Source of the DNA: Cellulomonas chitinilytica
GTDB taxonomy: Bacteria; Actinomycetota; Actinomycetes; Actinomycetales; Cellulomonadaceae
Assembly (NCBI RefSeq): GCF_016862675.1
Contig: NZ_BONK01000008.1
Coordinates: 124,001 to 188,000 of the forward strand
DNA length: 64,000 nucleotides
Direction of reading: 5' to 3'
Shown here in pieces: positions 33,078 through 42,524 of this stretch (its first letter is position 1; every line of letters begins with the position of its first letter). The notes beneath the pieces are model-generated. The model searched no databases, was not told the origin of the DNA, and saw only the letters and a program-made list of their open reading frames with translations. A program made the position numbers and the translations under genes.

Positions 33078-33434
33078 GTGCGTGCGAAGGACGCGGTGGG
33101 ACGGTACGGCGAGGACGTGGCTGCGGCGCACGTCACCGCGCAGGGATGGCAGGTGCTCGAGCGGAACTGGCGGGTCGTGGCCGGTGAGCTCGACCTGATC
33201 GCGCTCGACGGGGACGAGCTCGTCGTCGTCGAGGTCAAGACGCGGCGCTCGGCAGCGTTCGGCCACCCCGCCGAGGCGGTGACGCGGCACAAGCTCGCCC
33301 GCGTCCGGCGTCTTGCAGCGCAGTGGCTCGCGTCGCACGACACCCGGCCCGCGTCGGTGCGGGTCGACGTCATCGCGGTGCTCCTGCCGCGACAGGGGGC
33401 CGCTCAGGTCGAGCACCTCGTCGGGGTGGTCTGA
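33078..33434 (+). CDS. YraN/UPF0102 family nuclease-like protein
   Basis: A 118-residue PD-(D/E)xK-fold protein. GRYGEDVAAAHVTAQGWQVLERNWR, GELDLIALDG and VVVEVKTRRS carry the acidic and lysine residues of a restriction-endonuclease-like core. Family function is uncertain (Holliday-junction or DNA repair role has been proposed). The GTG follows GGGAGG with a 7-nt gap. comM starts immediately after its stop. Confidence 0.92.
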   Translation: MRAKDAVGRYGEDVAAAHVTAQGWQVLERNWRVVAGELDLIALDGDELVVVEVKTRRSAAFGHPAEAVTRHKLARVRRLAAQWLASHDTRPASVRVDVIAVLLPRQGAAQVEHLVGVV

Positions 33435-34955
33435 GTGGTGCTCGGTCGGACGCTCGCCGTCGCCCTGGTGGGACTGCGCGGACACGTCGTCGAGGTCGAG
33501 GCGCACCTCGCTCCGTCGCTGCCGGCGTTCACCCTCGTCGGGCTGCCCGATGCGGCGCTGGCGGAGTCGCGTGACCGTGTCCGCGCCGCGGTGTCGTCGT
33601 CGGGCCTGGCGTGGCCGCAGCGGCGGATCACCGTGAACCTCTCGCCGGCGACGCTCCCCAAGTCCGGGTCGACGTTCGACCTCGCGATCGCCGTCGCGAT
33701 GCTCGCCGGCGCCGAGGCGGTGGACCCGCTGCGCGCCGTCGGGGTGGTCCACCTCGGCGAGCTCGGCCTCGACGGACGGCTGCGGCCCGTCCGGGGAGTG
33801 CTGCCGGCGGTCGCCGCCGCGGTCGCCGCGGGCCATCCCCGGGTCGTCGTGCCGCGGGGCAACCTGGCCGAGGCGCAGCTCGTGCCCGGCGCGCAGGCGA
33901 TCGGTGCGGACAGCCTGGCCGAGGTCGCAGCCGGCTACGGCGCCGACGTCGAGGTCCCCGACGTCGTCCCGGTCGCTGCCGAGCACGCGTCGTCCGCGCC
34001 GCGTCCCGGCCTGGACCTGGCGGACGTGATCGGTCAGCCCGACGCCCGGCAGAGCCTCGAGGTGGCCGCCGCCGGTGGGCACCACCTCCTCATGGTCGGC
34101 CCGCCCGGGACCGGCAAGACGATGCTCGCCGCCCGCCTGCCCGGCCTGCTCCCCGACCTCTCGGAGGCGGACGCGGTCGAGGTCACGGCCGTGCACTCGG
34201 TGGCCGGCACCTTCGACCCGGGGGAGGGTCTGCTCCGTCGACCTCCGTTCGAGGACCCGCACCACACCGCGACCCCCGCCAGCGTGGTGGGCGGTGGGTC
34301 GGGTGTGCCCCGCCCCGGTGCGGCGTCCCGCGCGCACCGGGGAGTCCTGTTCCTCGACGAGGCGCCGGAGTTCACGACGGCGGTGCTGCAGACGCTGCGG
34401 CAGCCGCTCGAGCACGGTGAGCTCGTCCTGCACCGTGCCGCCGGCGCCGCCCGGTACCCGGCGCGGTTCCAGCTCGTGCTCGCCGCGAACCCGTGCCCGT
34501 GCGGCAAGGCGGTGGGCAAGGGGCTGGGCTGCACCTGTCGCTCGGAGCAGCGCCGCCGGTACTTCGGCAAGCTCTCCGGGCCGTTGCTCGACCGAGTCGA
34601 CCTGCAGGTCGAGCTGGGACCCGCACGGCCGGGCGGCGAAGCAGGGGAGCGGTCCGCCGCCGTGGCGGCACGCGTCGCAGCCTGCCGGGCCGCTCAGGCG
34701 GTGAGGCTCTCCGGAACGCCGTGGCGCACGAACGCGGAGGTGCCTGGCGCGTGGCTGCGCGCCCGCCTGGGCGCCGACCGGTCGCTCACGACCGAGCTCG
34801 ACCGCGCCGTCGACCGGGGGACGCTCAGCCTGCGTGGCGTCGACCGGGTGCTGCGCGTCGCGTGGACGCTGGCCGACCTCGCCGGCCGGGACGCGCCGGC
34901 GCGGACGGACGTCGGGCAGGCGCTGCTCCTGCGCACTCGCGGGCACGGCGCATGA
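33435..34955 (+). CDS. comM: ComM/YifB family Mg-chelatase-like AAA+ ATPase
   Basis: 506 residues. The N-terminal Lon-protease-like fold (LVGLPDAALAESRDRVRAAV ... ITVNLSPATLPKSGSTFDLAIAVAML) is followed by an AAA+ Mg-chelatase domain with Walker A GPPGTGKTM (about 220-228), Walker B GVLFLDEAPEF and a Cys-rich NPCPCGKAVGKGLGCTC motif. In Vibrio ComM is a branch-migration helicase for DNA taken up in transformation. GTG lies directly after the yraN stop and the stop overlaps dprA, so yraN-comM-dprA form one natural-transformation/DNA-processing operon. Confidence 0.94.
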   Translation: MVLGRTLAVALVGLRGHVVEVEAHLAPSLPAFTLVGLPDAALAESRDRVRAAVSSSGLAWPQRRITVNLSPATLPKSGSTFDLAIAVAMLAGAEAVDPLRAVGVVHLGELGLDGRLRPVRGVLPAVAAAVAAGHPRVVVPRGNLAEAQLVPGAQAIGADSLAEVAAGYGADVEVPDVVPVAAEHASSAPRPGLDLADVIGQPDARQSLEVAAAGGHHLLMVGPPGTGKTMLAARLPGLLPDLSEADAVEVTAVHSVAGTFDPGEGLLRRPPFEDPHHTATPASVVGGGSGVPRPGAASRAHRGVLFLDEAPEFTTAVLQTLRQPLEHGELVLHRAAGAARYPARFQLVLAANPCPCGKAVGKGLGCTCRSEQRRRYFGKLSGPLLDRVDLQVELGPARPGGEAGERSAAVAARVAACRAAQAVRLSGTPWRTNAEVPGAWLRARLGADRSLTTELDRAVDRGTLSLRGVDRVLRVAWTLADLAGRDAPARTDVGQALLLRTRGHGA

Positions 34956-36379
34956 CGACCGCCGCCACGCCGCCCGTCGGTACGCCGACCGAGGCTGAAC
35001 CGCATGTCCGTCCGCCGGCGGTGGCCGGACCACGTGTCCGCCCGCCGGCGGTGGCCGGACCACGTGTCGGTTCGCCGCCGGTGGTCGGACCACATCTCGG
35101 TCCGCCGGCCGTGGCCGGACCACGTGTCGGTTCGCCGGCGGTGGCCGGACCGCCTGTCGCTGCGCCGGCGGTGGCCGAGCCGCGCATCGGTCCGCTGCCG
35201 GACGTCGCTGACCGCGAGCTGAAGGCGCGGGTCGCATGGAGCGGGCTCGCCGAGCCCGGCGACCGGATCGCCGGGGCGCTGGTCAGGGCGCTCGGTCCCG
35301 CGGACGCACTCGAGTGGCTCAGCTTGTCGGGCGACGACCGGCCGGTGCCGTGGGGCCCGCTGGAGGAGCGCGTCGGTCCGCTGCCGACCGCGCAGCGCGG
35401 CCGGCTCGAGCGTTCCGTGCGGCGATGGGCGACGCGACTGCCGACCGTCGAGCCCGAGCGCGACCTCGAGGTGCTGACCCGCATGGGCGGTTCCGTCCTC
35501 GTCCCGGACGACGCCCGATGGCCTGTCGGGCTCGACGACCTCGGCGACGAGCGTCCTTTCTGCTTGTGGGTCCGCGGCGTTCCCGATCTCGCCCGGGCCT
35601 GGCGGCGTGGTGTCGCGCTCGTCGGGTCGAGGGCGGCGACCACTTACGGCGAGCGCGTCGCGTTCGACCTCGCGGAGAGCCTGGGCGCGCGGGGCGTGAC
35701 GGTCGTGTCGGGCGGCGCGTACGGCGTTGACGCGGCATCGCACCGGGGGGCGCTCTCGGCCGGTGGCGCGACGAGCGTCGTGCTCGCCGGGGGTGTCGAC
35801 CGGGCCTACCCGCTCGGCAACGCGCGGCTCTTCGAGGCGGTCGTCGGCGCAGGCGGGTCGGTGGTCGCGGAGCTCGGTCCGGGCCGGGTGCCGACGAAGA
35901 GCCGGTTCCTGCAGCGCAACAGGCTGATCGCGGCGGGGAGCAGGGCGACGGTCGTCGTCGAGGCGGCGTGGCGTTCCGGGGCGATGAGCTCGGCTCACCA
36001 CGCCGCGCGGCTGCTGCGGCCGGTCGGGGCGGTGCCGGGGCCGGTCACCTCGGCGGCGTCCGCGGGATGTCATCGGCTCCTGCGTGACGGGATCGCGGTG
36101 TGCGTCACGGATGCCGACGAGGTCGCCGAGCTCGCCGGCAGCGCTGGGTGCGACCTCGTCGACGAACGGGTCGAGGCGCCACGACCGGGTGACGGCCTCG
36201 ACCCTGTGACTCGCCGCGTGCTCGAGGCGCTCCCTCGCCGGGTTCCGACCGATCTGGCGACGGTCGCGTCCTCCGCGGGAGTGACGACGGCGGAGGCGCG
36301 AGCCGCGCTGGGACTGCTCGAGCTCGACGGTTCGGCCGTACGTTCGAGTGCCGGCTGGCGCATGGGGACGCGAGGGTGA
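34952..36379 (+). CDS. dprA: DNA processing protein DprA with Pro-rich repeat N-terminus
   Basis: A 475-residue protein. The Rossmann-like DprA core has ARRGVALVGSRAATTYGERVA (here AWRRGVALVGSR), VVSGGAYGVDAASHRGAL and GGATSVVLAGGVDRAYPLGN, then FLQRNRLIAAGSRATVVVEA. The C-terminus is the DprA winged-helix (LEALPRRVPTDLATVASSAGVTTAEARAALGLLEL). DprA loads RecA on incoming single-stranded DNA. The first about 85 residues are unusual: seven degenerate 10-residue repeats of type PRVGSPAVAG (residues 17-86), coded by a 30-bp tandem repeat. ATG overlaps the comM stop. Confidence 0.93.
   Translation: MTTAATPPVGTPTEAEPHVRPPAVAGPRVRPPAVAGPRVGSPPVVGPHLGPPAVAGPRVGSPAVAGPPVAAPAVAEPRIGPLPDVADRELKARVAWSGLAEPGDRIAGALVRALGPADALEWLSLSGDDRPVPWGPLEERVGPLPTAQRGRLERSVRRWATRLPTVEPERDLEVLTRMGGSVLVPDDARWPVGLDDLGDERPFCLWVRGVPDLARAWRRGVALVGSRAATTYGERVAFDLAESLGARGVTVVSGGAYGVDAASHRGALSAGGATSVVLAGGVDRAYPLGNARLFEAVVGAGGSVVAELGPGRVPTKSRFLQRNRLIAAGSRATVVVEAAWRSGAMSSAHHAARLLRPVGAVPGPVTSAASAGCHRLLRDGIAVCVTDADEVAELAGSAGCDLVDERVEAPRPGDGLDPVTRRVLEALPRRVPTDLATVASSAGVTTAEARAALGLLELDGSAVRSSAGWRMGTRG
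35000..35209 (+). repeat. 30-bp tandem repeat, seven units, in the 5' part of dprA
   Basis: Units of 30 bp start at 35000, 35030, 35060, 35090, 35120, 35150 and 35180. The core GCCGGCGGTGGCCGGACCAC is shared by most units; the last two are degenerate. Each encodes ten residues (P-R/H-V-R/G-P/S-P-x-V-x-G). Length variation by replication slippage would stay in frame. Confidence 0.85.
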
Positions 36380-36522
36380 GCCGCACAGCGGGTGAAAAGA
36401 GGTTCGTTCGACGGAATTCATGGCCCGCGAATCGGACATGCACGGCGGAATCCCCCGTGACTAGGCCTCTTGGGTGAGAGTCCCGCTTGTTTATGTGATG
36501 TGTTTCAGGTCACCGTAGGCCC

Positions 36523-37455
36523 ATGAACATGACCGAGGTCACTCTGACGGGCGCATCTCGTGCGCGCCTGCTCGGTGATTTCTCGGCATATCTGAGCGCG
36601 CAGCGGGGATGTTCCGAGCACACCGTGCGGGCATATCTCGGCGACGTCGAGCAGATGCTCGCCTACGCCTCCCGGCACGGCCGCGACTCGCTGGGTGCGG
36701 TCGACCTGGGTGTGCTGCGGGCGTGGCTGGCGTCGATGGCGCAGGCGCGCCGCAGCCGGTCGACGATCGCACGCCGGAGCGCGGCGGTCCGGACCTTCTT
36801 CGCGTGGGCCGTGCACCACGGCCTCATCGAGCAGGACCCTTCGCTGCGCCTCGCGACGGCGCGCGTCTCGCAGCTGCTGCCGACGGTTCTCCAGCTGGGA
36901 CCGGTGGCGCGGATGATCGACGCCGCTCGGGACCGTGCGCAGGACGACGAGCCGGCGCACCTGCGGGACTGGGCGGCGCTCGAGCTGCTCTACGCGACCG
37001 GTGTGCGGGTCGGCGAGCTCTGCGGTGCCGACGTCGACGACATCGACCTCGACGAGCGCCTGATCCGCGTCGTCGGCAAGGGCGACAAGGAGCGCGTCGT
37101 CCCGTTCGGCCGGCCTGCACGCATCGCGGTGTCCGCCTGGTTGCAGCGTGGCCGGCCCCTCCTCGCGCGTCCCGACTCCCCGCCGGCGCTGCTGCTCGGT
37201 CGTCGTGGCGGTCGGGTCGACCAGCGTCAGGTCCGGGCGACGGTGCACGACGCGGCGGCCCTCGCCGGTGTCGAGGACGTCGCCCCGCACGGGATGCGCC
37301 ACACCGCGGCGACCCACCTGCTCGACGGCGGGTCCGACCTGCGCAGCGTGCAGGAGCTCCTCGGCCACGCGAGCCTCGCCACGACGCAGCGTTACACCCA
37401 TGTCTCGGCCGAGCGGCTCCGCTCGGCATTCGAACTGGCGCACCCCCGCGCATGA
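36523..37455 (+). CDS. xerC: XerC-type tyrosine recombinase
   Basis: A 310-residue site-specific recombinase that resolves chromosome dimers at dif with XerD (not in this window). The core-binding SAM-like domain ([27 protein letters not shown]) precedes the catalytic domain: Arg in [15 protein letters not shown], Lys in [13 protein letters not shown], the [12 protein letters not shown] box, [15 protein letters not shown] with the nucleophile Tyr in RYTH. Length matches XerC. ATG at 36523 is used; a second ATG is six bases later. The 143 bp upstream is markedly richer in A/T than its surroundings, with a possible TTGGGT (36470-36475) and TATGTG (36492-36497) promoter. Confidence 0.93.
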   Translation: MNMTEVTLTGASRARLLGDFSAYLSAQRGCSEHTVRAYLGDVEQMLAYASRHGRDSLGAVDLGVLRAWLASMAQARRSRSTIARRSAAVRTFFAWAVHHGLIEQDPSLRLATARVSQLLPTVLQLGPVARMIDAARDRAQDDEPAHLRDWAALELLYATGVRVGELCGADVDDIDLDERLIRVVGKGDKERVVPFGRPARIAVSAWLQRGRPLLARPDSPPALLLGRRGGRVDQRQVRATVHDAAALAGVEDVAPHGMRHTAATHLLDGGSDLRSVQELLGHASLATTQRYTHVSAERLRSAFELAHPRA

Positions 37456-37475
37456 AGGTACGAACGGAGTCGACG

Positions 37476-38435
37476 ATGGCGTCCTCACTCGATGCGGTCC
37501 ACGTCCTGAGCGCCCGCTTTGCGGGCACCGCCGCCGAGGGCGTGATCCCGCAGCAGCGCATCGCTTCCGACGCCTCGGACCTCGGGGAGGACGGCGACGT
37601 CGCCGTGCTCGACGCGGACCTCGAGCTCGTGCTCGAGGGAGTGCCGTCGCAGCGCGGCGCCGTCTTCGACGACCCGGACGTCGCCGCGATGTGGGACGCG
37701 TTCAAGTCGACGGGTGCTGCGCGTGCTCGGGAGAGCCTGATCCTGCACTACGCGCCGCTGGTGTCCGCCGTCGCGGGCCGTGTCGGGATGCGGCTGCCGA
37801 GCACGGTCGAGCAGGCCGACCTCGTGTCGTACGGCATGTTCGGCCTGATCGACGCGATCGAGAAGTACCAGACCGACCGCGCGGTGAAGTTCGAGTCGTA
37901 CGCGTCCTCCCGCATCCGCGGGGCGATCATCGACGAGCTGCGGGCGATGGACTGGGTGCCCCGGTCGGTCCGCACGAAGGCCCGTGCGGTCGACCGTGCC
38001 TACGCCGAGCTCGAGGCGACGCTGCACCGCGCCCCGACCGAGCAGGAGGCGGCGGCGCACCTGGAGATGTCGGTCGGGGAGCTGCGTGCGGTCTTCTCGC
38101 AGCTCGCGACCGTGAACGTGGCGGCACTCGACGAGCTGCTCGGTGGCGGCGACGACCGTCCTGGCGGTGCCTCGCTGGGTGACACGTTGGGTGACGAGCG
38201 CACGCTCGACCCGGCGGGGGCGATCGACGCCGCCGAGACGAAGTACCTGCTGGCCCGTGCGATCGAGCAGCTCGGCGAGCGGGAGCGCATCGTCGTCGTC
38301 CTCTACTACTACGAGGGCATGACGCTCGCGGAGATCGGCCGCGTGCTCGGTGTCACGGAGTCGCGGATCTCGCAGATGCACACGGCCGCGATGCTGCGGC
38401 TGCGCACCCGGCTGCTGGACGCCGAGCGCGTCTGA
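37476..38435 (+). CDS. WhiG/FliA-type alternative sigma factor
   Basis: A 319-residue sigma-70 family member. Region 2 is [42 protein letters not shown]; region 3 is [27 protein letters not shown]; region 4 is [45 protein letters not shown]. This is the FliA/WhiG group; in Streptomyces whiG lies in the same rpsB-tsf neighbourhood, and motile relatives use the orthologue for flagellar genes. Residues 1-65 are an extra N-terminal segment. ATG 37476 follows GGAG by six nt; an upstream ATG overlaps xerC. No flagellar gene is in the window, so its regulon is unknown. Confidence 0.9.
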   Translation: MASSLDAVHVLSARFAGTAAEGVIPQQRIASDASDLGEDGDVAVLDADLELVLEGVPSQRGAVFDDPDVAAMWDAFKSTGAARARESLILHYAPLVSAVAGRVGMRLPSTVEQADLVSYGMFGLIDAIEKYQTDRAVKFESYASSRIRGAIIDELRAMDWVPRSVRTKARAVDRAYAELEATLHRAPTEQEAAAHLEMSVGELRAVFSQLATVNVAALDELLGGGDDRPGGASLGDTLGDERTLDPAGAIDAAETKYLLARAIEQLGERERIVVVLYYYEGMTLAEIGRVLGVTESRISQMHTAAMLRLRTRLLDAERV

Positions 38436-38490
38436 CCGACCGAGGGCGGCAGGCCGGCCCGCTCGTCCGTGAGCACCGCCGCGCCGGTCC

Positions 38491-39357
38491 TCACCGCCGC
38501 GCGTGTCGCATGGCTGCGCCCGTCTGCACCGCCCCGCGGGCGGGCTGTGCCGCCTGGCTGGCCTCGTCGGGACCAGCGCTGCTGTCGAGCGGGCCGTCGG
38601 ACAGCAGGACGATCGGGCCGGGGGCGCCGAGGACGCCCATCGGGTTGAGGTAGACGCTGCCGCGGCGCACGCCCCAGTGCACGCACGACGCGGGCGCGCA
38701 GTGCGACCCGGTGCCGGCGAGCGTGGCGACCGGGTCCCCGGCCGCGACGGCGGTGCCGACGGGAACGGTGGCGACCGCGGGCTCGAGGCTCGAGCGGAGG
38801 CCGCCGGGATGGGTCACCACGACCACGCCGCGTCCCGCGATCTCGCCGGCGAAGGTGACGACGCCGGCGGCCGGCGCGAGGAGCGGCGTCCCGGCGTCGG
38901 CTGCGAGGTCGACGCCGCGGTGCCCGGCGGCCCACGGTGCGGGTGGGGACCGGAACGGATCCCTCACGTGCAGCGGTGCGGGGACGGGAGGCCGGAACGT
39001 GACGACGCCGTCGAGGGACTGCGGCGCCGCGGCGCTGCCCGCGATCACGACGGCGAGCCAGCAGAGCACGGCGCCGAGACCGGCGAGCGCGACCTGCCGA
39101 CGGCGACGGCTCCGACGCGCGACGCTGGCGCGCGCCGACGGCAGGATCACGTCGGGCGGCCGTCGTGCGCCCTGGCCTGCCGCGCGCGAGTGCCTGCGGG
39201 AGCCGGTGGAGCCCGGCTGCACGCGGGAGCCGGTGGAGCCCGGCTGCACGCGGGAGCCCGTCCGGCGCGGGTGTCTGCCGGCGTCCGCCGGGCCGGGGCG
39301 TGCGCCGGACCCCGTCGTCGCGGGTGTCGAGGGGGAGCGGGTCGTCGTCGAGGTCAT
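38491..39357 (-). CDS. M23-like (LytM) peptidoglycan-hydrolase-fold protein with altered zinc ligands
   Basis: A 288-residue membrane-anchored protein. Residues 1-80 are basic, Ser/Arg-rich and contain a SRVQPGSTG repeat; one span follows ([19 protein letters not shown]). The M23 domain begins with the intact ligand pair in HRGVDLAA, but the later family motif HLH appears as CVH in [11 protein letters not shown], and the usual YAHL is SLEP. It may be a non-catalytic LytM activator or a Cys-ligated variant; the Cys-His form also occurs in other actinobacterial M23 proteins. ATG 39357 is supported by CACGGT (39370-39365) seven nt upstream. It converges with the sigma gene. Confidence 0.82.
   Translation of the reverse strand: MTSTTTRSPSTPATTGSGARPGPADAGRHPRRTGSRVQPGSTGSRVQPGSTGSRRHSRAAGQGARRPPDVILPSARASVARRSRRRRQVALAGLGAVLCWLAVVIAGSAAAPQSLDGVVTFRPPVPAPLHVRDPFRSPPAPWAAGHRGVDLAADAGTPLLAPAAGVVTFAGEIAGRGVVVVTHPGGLRSSLEPAVATVPVGTAVAAGDPVATLAGTGSHCAPASCVHWGVRRGSVYLNPMGVLGAPGPIVLLSDGPLDSSAGPDEASQAAQPARGAVQTGAAMRHARR
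39197..39259 (-). repeat. 27-bp tandem repeat within the M23-like gene
   Basis: Two exact 27-bp units (39197-39223 and 39224-39250) and a 9-bp partial third. Each full unit encodes SRVQPGSTG in the cytoplasmic tail. In-frame slippage would change the repeat number. Confidence 0.85.
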
Positions 39358-39486
39358 GGCACGCACCGTGGCAAACCCGACCGGGGGTCGTGGCGGGGGT
39401 CACCCCGGGTCGTGGAAGACGCGCGGCCGCCAGGGGGCTGTGGGCGGCTCGAGTCGGGGGCGTCGGAGGCACGCCACCCGATCGGC

Positions 39487-39749
39487 TAGACTTCGGGTGC
39501 GACCGGTCCGTGCCGGTCGACATCGCGCGCCATCTTCCCGATGTCCGCCTCGCCTCACGGCGAGGACAGGCTCGGGGTCGGACGCTGCACCGGTCCGGGC
39601 ACCGCACATCACGTGCGACGCCCGGCGCAGCCACCGGCATGGCGCCAGGGGCTCCGACCACGTGGTCGGGCCGACAACCGAGATGCGGGCCCGTTCGCCG
39701 GGTCCGCCTGCACGCGTGCACCTCGCGGTGCGCGCCGGAAGGACGTGCC
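39487..39749 (+). promoter_or_regulatory. rpsB promoter -10 and 250-nt leader
   Basis: The 392-bp interval between the M23-like start and rpsB holds no gene. TAGACT (39487-39492) is a strong -10 with no clear -35. The leader of about 250 nt has several complementary arms (for example CCTCGCC with GGCGAGG near 39550-39568) and ends in GGAAGGA before rpsB. S2 commonly autoregulates its leader in other bacteria, but no known motif is recognised. Confidence 0.5.
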
Positions 39750-40709
39750 ATGGCCGTCGTGACCATGCGCCAGCTGCTCGAGAGCGGTGTCCACTTCGGG
39801 CACCAGACCCGCCGCTGGAACCCCAAGATGAAGCGCTTCATCTTCACCGAGCGCAACGGCATCTACATCGTCGACCTGCAGCAGTCGCTGTCCTACATCG
39901 ACCGCGCGTACGACTTCGTCAGCCAGACCGTCGCCCACGGCGGCAGCATCCTGTTCGTCGGCACCAAGAAGCAGGCGCAGGAGCCCGTCGCCGAGCAGGC
40001 CGCCCGCGTCGGCATGCCGTACGTCAACCAGCGCTGGCTCGGTGGCATGCTCACCAACTTCACCACCGTGCACAAGCGTCTGCAGCGCCTCAAGGAGCTC
40101 GAGCAGATCGACTTCGACGACGTCGCGGCCTCGGGCCTGACGAAGAAGGAGCTGCTCGTCCTGCGTCGCGAGAAGGACAAGCTCGCCAAGACGCTCGGCG
40201 GCATCCGTGACATGGCCAAGGTCCCCTCGGCCGTGTGGATCGTCGACACGAACAAGGAGCACCTCGCGGTCGACGAGGCGCGCAAGCTGGGCATCCCGGT
40301 CGTCGCGATCCTCGACACCAACTGCGACCCCGACGTCGTGGACTACCCGATCCCGGGCAACGACGACGCGATCCGCGCCGTCCAGCTGCTCACCCGCGTG
40401 ATCGCCGACGCCGCCGCCGACGGTCTGCTCAAGCGTCACTCGGGTCGCACCGCGGCCGCCGAGGGCGCCGAGGCCGACGCCGAGCCGCTGGCCGAGTGGG
40501 AGCGCGAGCTGCTCGCCGGTGCCGAGGCCGACCTCCAGCAGGGCGAGTCCGCTGCCGCTCCGGCCGCCGTGCAGGCCGAGGCCCCCACCGCCGCCGACGT
40601 CGTGACGACGGACGCGCCGGCCGAGGAGGCCGTGGCCGCCGCCGAGGCGACCGAGACCGTCGAGGCTGCGCCCGAGGCGCCGGCCGAGGGTGACGCCGCG
40701 TCCGAGTGA
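39750..40709 (+). CDS. rpsB: 30S ribosomal protein S2
   Basis: A 319-residue S2 of the long actinobacterial form. [38 protein letters not shown] and [13 protein letters not shown] are conserved S2 segments. The last 75 residues are an Ala/Glu/Asp-rich acidic tail absent from E. coli S2. ATG follows GGAAGGACGTGCC. It heads rpsB-tsf, 44 bp before tsf. Confidence 0.98.
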   Translation: MAVVTMRQLLESGVHFGHQTRRWNPKMKRFIFTERNGIYIVDLQQSLSYIDRAYDFVSQTVAHGGSILFVGTKKQAQEPVAEQAARVGMPYVNQRWLGGMLTNFTTVHKRLQRLKELEQIDFDDVAASGLTKKELLVLRREKDKLAKTLGGIRDMAKVPSAVWIVDTNKEHLAVDEARKLGIPVVAILDTNCDPDVVDYPIPGNDDAIRAVQLLTRVIADAAADGLLKRHSGRTAAAEGAEADAEPLAEWERELLAGAEADLQQGESAAAPAAVQAEAPTAADVVTTDAPAEEAVAAAEATETVEAAPEAPAEGDAASE

Positions 40710-40753
40710 CGCGTCCGTCCCTGAACTCCACTTCGACCAGAACGGAATCACTG

Positions 40754-41599
40754 ATGGCGAACTACTCGCTCGCAGACATCAAGGCGCTGCGCGAGAAGAC
40801 CGGTGCCGGCATGCTCGACGTCAAGAAGGCGCTCGAGGAGGCGGAGGGCGACGCCGACAAGGCGCTCGAGATCATCCGCGTCAAGGGCCTCAAGGGCGTC
40901 GGCAAGCGTGAGGGCCGCGCGGCGTCGGACGGCCTCGTGGCCGCCCACGTCGGCCCGACGGCGGACGGCGAGGGCCAGACGGGCGTGCTCGTCGAGGTCA
41001 ACTCCGAGACGGACTTCGTCGCGAAGAGCCCGAACTTCGTCGCGCTCGCCGAGCGCGTCCTCAACGCCGCGGTCGGCTCGCCGGCCCGCGACGCGGACGC
41101 CCTGCTCGCGACCGAGGTCGACGGCTCCAGCGTGCAGTCGATCGTCGACGAGACGGCCGCCACGCTGGGCGAGCGCGTCGTCGTGCGTCGTCTGGCCCGT
41201 CTGGCCGGCGAGCACGTCGAGGTGTACCTGCACAAGGTCAACAAGGACCTGCCCCCGCAGGTCGGCGTCCTCGTCGCGACGGACGAGGCGGGCGCCACGG
41301 TGGCCCGTGACATCGCGACGCACATCGCGGCGTTCTCGCCGACGTACCTCACGCGTGCGGACGTCCCGGCCGAGACGGTCGAGAGCGAGCGTCACATCGC
41401 CGAGGAGACGGCCCGCAACGAGGGCAAGCCCGAGGCTGCGCTCCCGAAGATCATCGAGGGTCGCCTCAACGGCTTCTTCAAGGAGAACGTGCTCCTCGAG
41501 CAGGCGTTCGCCAAGGACAACAAGAAGACGGTCGCCCAGGTCCTCACCGAGGCCGGCGGCACGCTGACGGGCTTCGTGCGCTACCGCGTGGGAGCCTGA
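40754..41599 (+). CDS. tsf: Elongation factor Ts
   Basis: A 281-residue nucleotide-exchange factor for EF-Tu. The N-terminal UBA-like helix [33 protein letters not shown] (LREKTGAGM is the signature), [14 protein letters not shown] and [14 protein letters not shown] are characteristic. The order and spacing (rpsB-tsf-pyrH-frr) are as in most bacteria. ATG follows GAACGGAATCACTG. A terminator hairpin follows at 41613. Confidence 0.97.
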   Translation: MANYSLADIKALREKTGAGMLDVKKALEEAEGDADKALEIIRVKGLKGVGKREGRAASDGLVAAHVGPTADGEGQTGVLVEVNSETDFVAKSPNFVALAERVLNAAVGSPARDADALLATEVDGSSVQSIVDETAATLGERVVVRRLARLAGEHVEVYLHKVNKDLPPQVGVLVATDEAGATVARDIATHIAAFSPTYLTRADVPAETVESERHIAEETARNEGKPEAALPKIIEGRLNGFFKENVLLEQAFAKDNKKTVAQVLTEAGGTLTGFVRYRVGA

Positions 41600-41612
41600 C
41601 CCCATGTGACGA

Positions 41613-41644
41613 GGTGGCCCCGGCCCTGCAGGGTCGGGGCCACC
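41613..41644 (+). terminator. Terminator hairpin after tsf
   Basis: Stem GGTGGCCCCG (41613-41622) with CGGGGCCACC (41635-41644), extended by CCCT/AGGG and one G-T pair around a GC loop. It starts 13 bases after the tsf stop. No U-tract. Confidence 0.78.
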
Positions 41645-41645
41645 G

Positions 41646-41696
41646 TCGCAACGGGCATCGCAACCGGGCATCGCAACCGGGCACCCGCGGGTGCCC
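41646..41696 (+). repeat. 13-bp tandem repeat and 18-bp perfect palindrome in the pyrH leader
   Basis: Three near-identical copies of CATCGCAACCGGG (first copy degenerate) run from 41646, ending in the palindrome GGGCACCCG-CGGGTGCCC (41679-41696), 30 bases before the pyrH start. The palindrome could be a regulator site or an RNA hairpin. The pyrH promoter is not obvious. Confidence 0.75.
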
Positions 41697-41726
41697 ACCC
41701 GTGCAGGACGCATCGAGGGAGACACC

Positions 41727-42470
41727 GTGAGCCAGGACGTGACCGCGACCGACGAGAACGCCCCGGCCCGACGCGTCCTGCTGAAGCTGTCCGGCGAGAC
41801 GTTCGGTGGCGGTGACGTGGGCCTTGCGGCCGACGTGGTCCAGCGCGTCGCGGCCGAGATCGCCATCGCGGTCCGGGCAGGCGTGCAGGTCGCGATCGTC
41901 GTCGGCGGCGGCAACTTCTTCCGGGGCGCCGAGCTGTCGCAGCGCGGCCTGGACCGGGCCCGTGCGGACTACATGGGCATGCTCGGCACGGTCATGAACT
42001 GCCTCGCGCTGCAGGACTTCCTCGAGCAGGCGGGTGTCAGCACGCGCGTGCAGACCGCCATCACGATGGGCCAGGTCGCCGAGCCGTACATCCCGCTGCG
42101 GGCCATCCGGCACCTCGAGAAGGGCCGCGTGGTGATCTTCGGCGCGGGCGCCGGGATGCCGTACTTCTCCACGGACACCGTGTGCGTGCAGCGCGCCCTG
42201 GAGACGCACTGCCAGGAGGTCCTCATGGGCAAGAACGGCGTGGACGGCGTCTACACGGCCGACCCCCGCAAGGACCCGACGGCCGTGAAGCTCGACACCC
42301 TGACGTACACGGACGCGCTGGTCGGCGACCTCGCGGTCATGGACCAGACGGCGCTGAGCCTGAGCCGCGACAACGACGTGGTGATGCGCGTGTTCGGGCT
42401 CGAGGAGCCGGGTAACGTCACACGCGCCCTGCAGGGTGAGAAGATCGGCACGCTGGTCACGGCGGGCTGA
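41727..42470 (+). CDS. pyrH: Uridylate kinase
   Basis: A 247-residue UMP kinase of the amino-acid-kinase fold, converting UMP to [49 protein letters not shown] and [19 protein letters not shown] are signatures. GTG follows GAGGGAG. It is separated from tsf by a terminator and a short repeat leader, but the order tsf-pyrH-frr is conserved. Confidence 0.97.
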   Translation: MSQDVTATDENAPARRVLLKLSGETFGGGDVGLAADVVQRVAAEIAIAVRAGVQVAIVVGGGNFFRGAELSQRGLDRARADYMGMLGTVMNCLALQDFLEQAGVSTRVQTAITMGQVAEPYIPLRAIRHLEKGRVVIFGAGAGMPYFSTDTVCVQRALETHCQEVLMGKNGVDGVYTADPRKDPTAVKLDTLTYTDALVGDLAVMDQTALSLSRDNDVVMRVFGLEEPGNVTRALQGEKIGTLVTAG

Positions 42471-42524
42471 CGTCCTGCACGCCCCCAGCCTGACCCCCCA
42501 GACCGCACGCACGAAGGAGCACCG

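Noticed and set aside
35004..35222. Small repeat-coded ORF inside dprA
   Set aside because: Out-of-frame reading of the 30-bp repeat. The Pro/Val frame is contiguous with the DprA core and overlaps the comM stop in the usual way.
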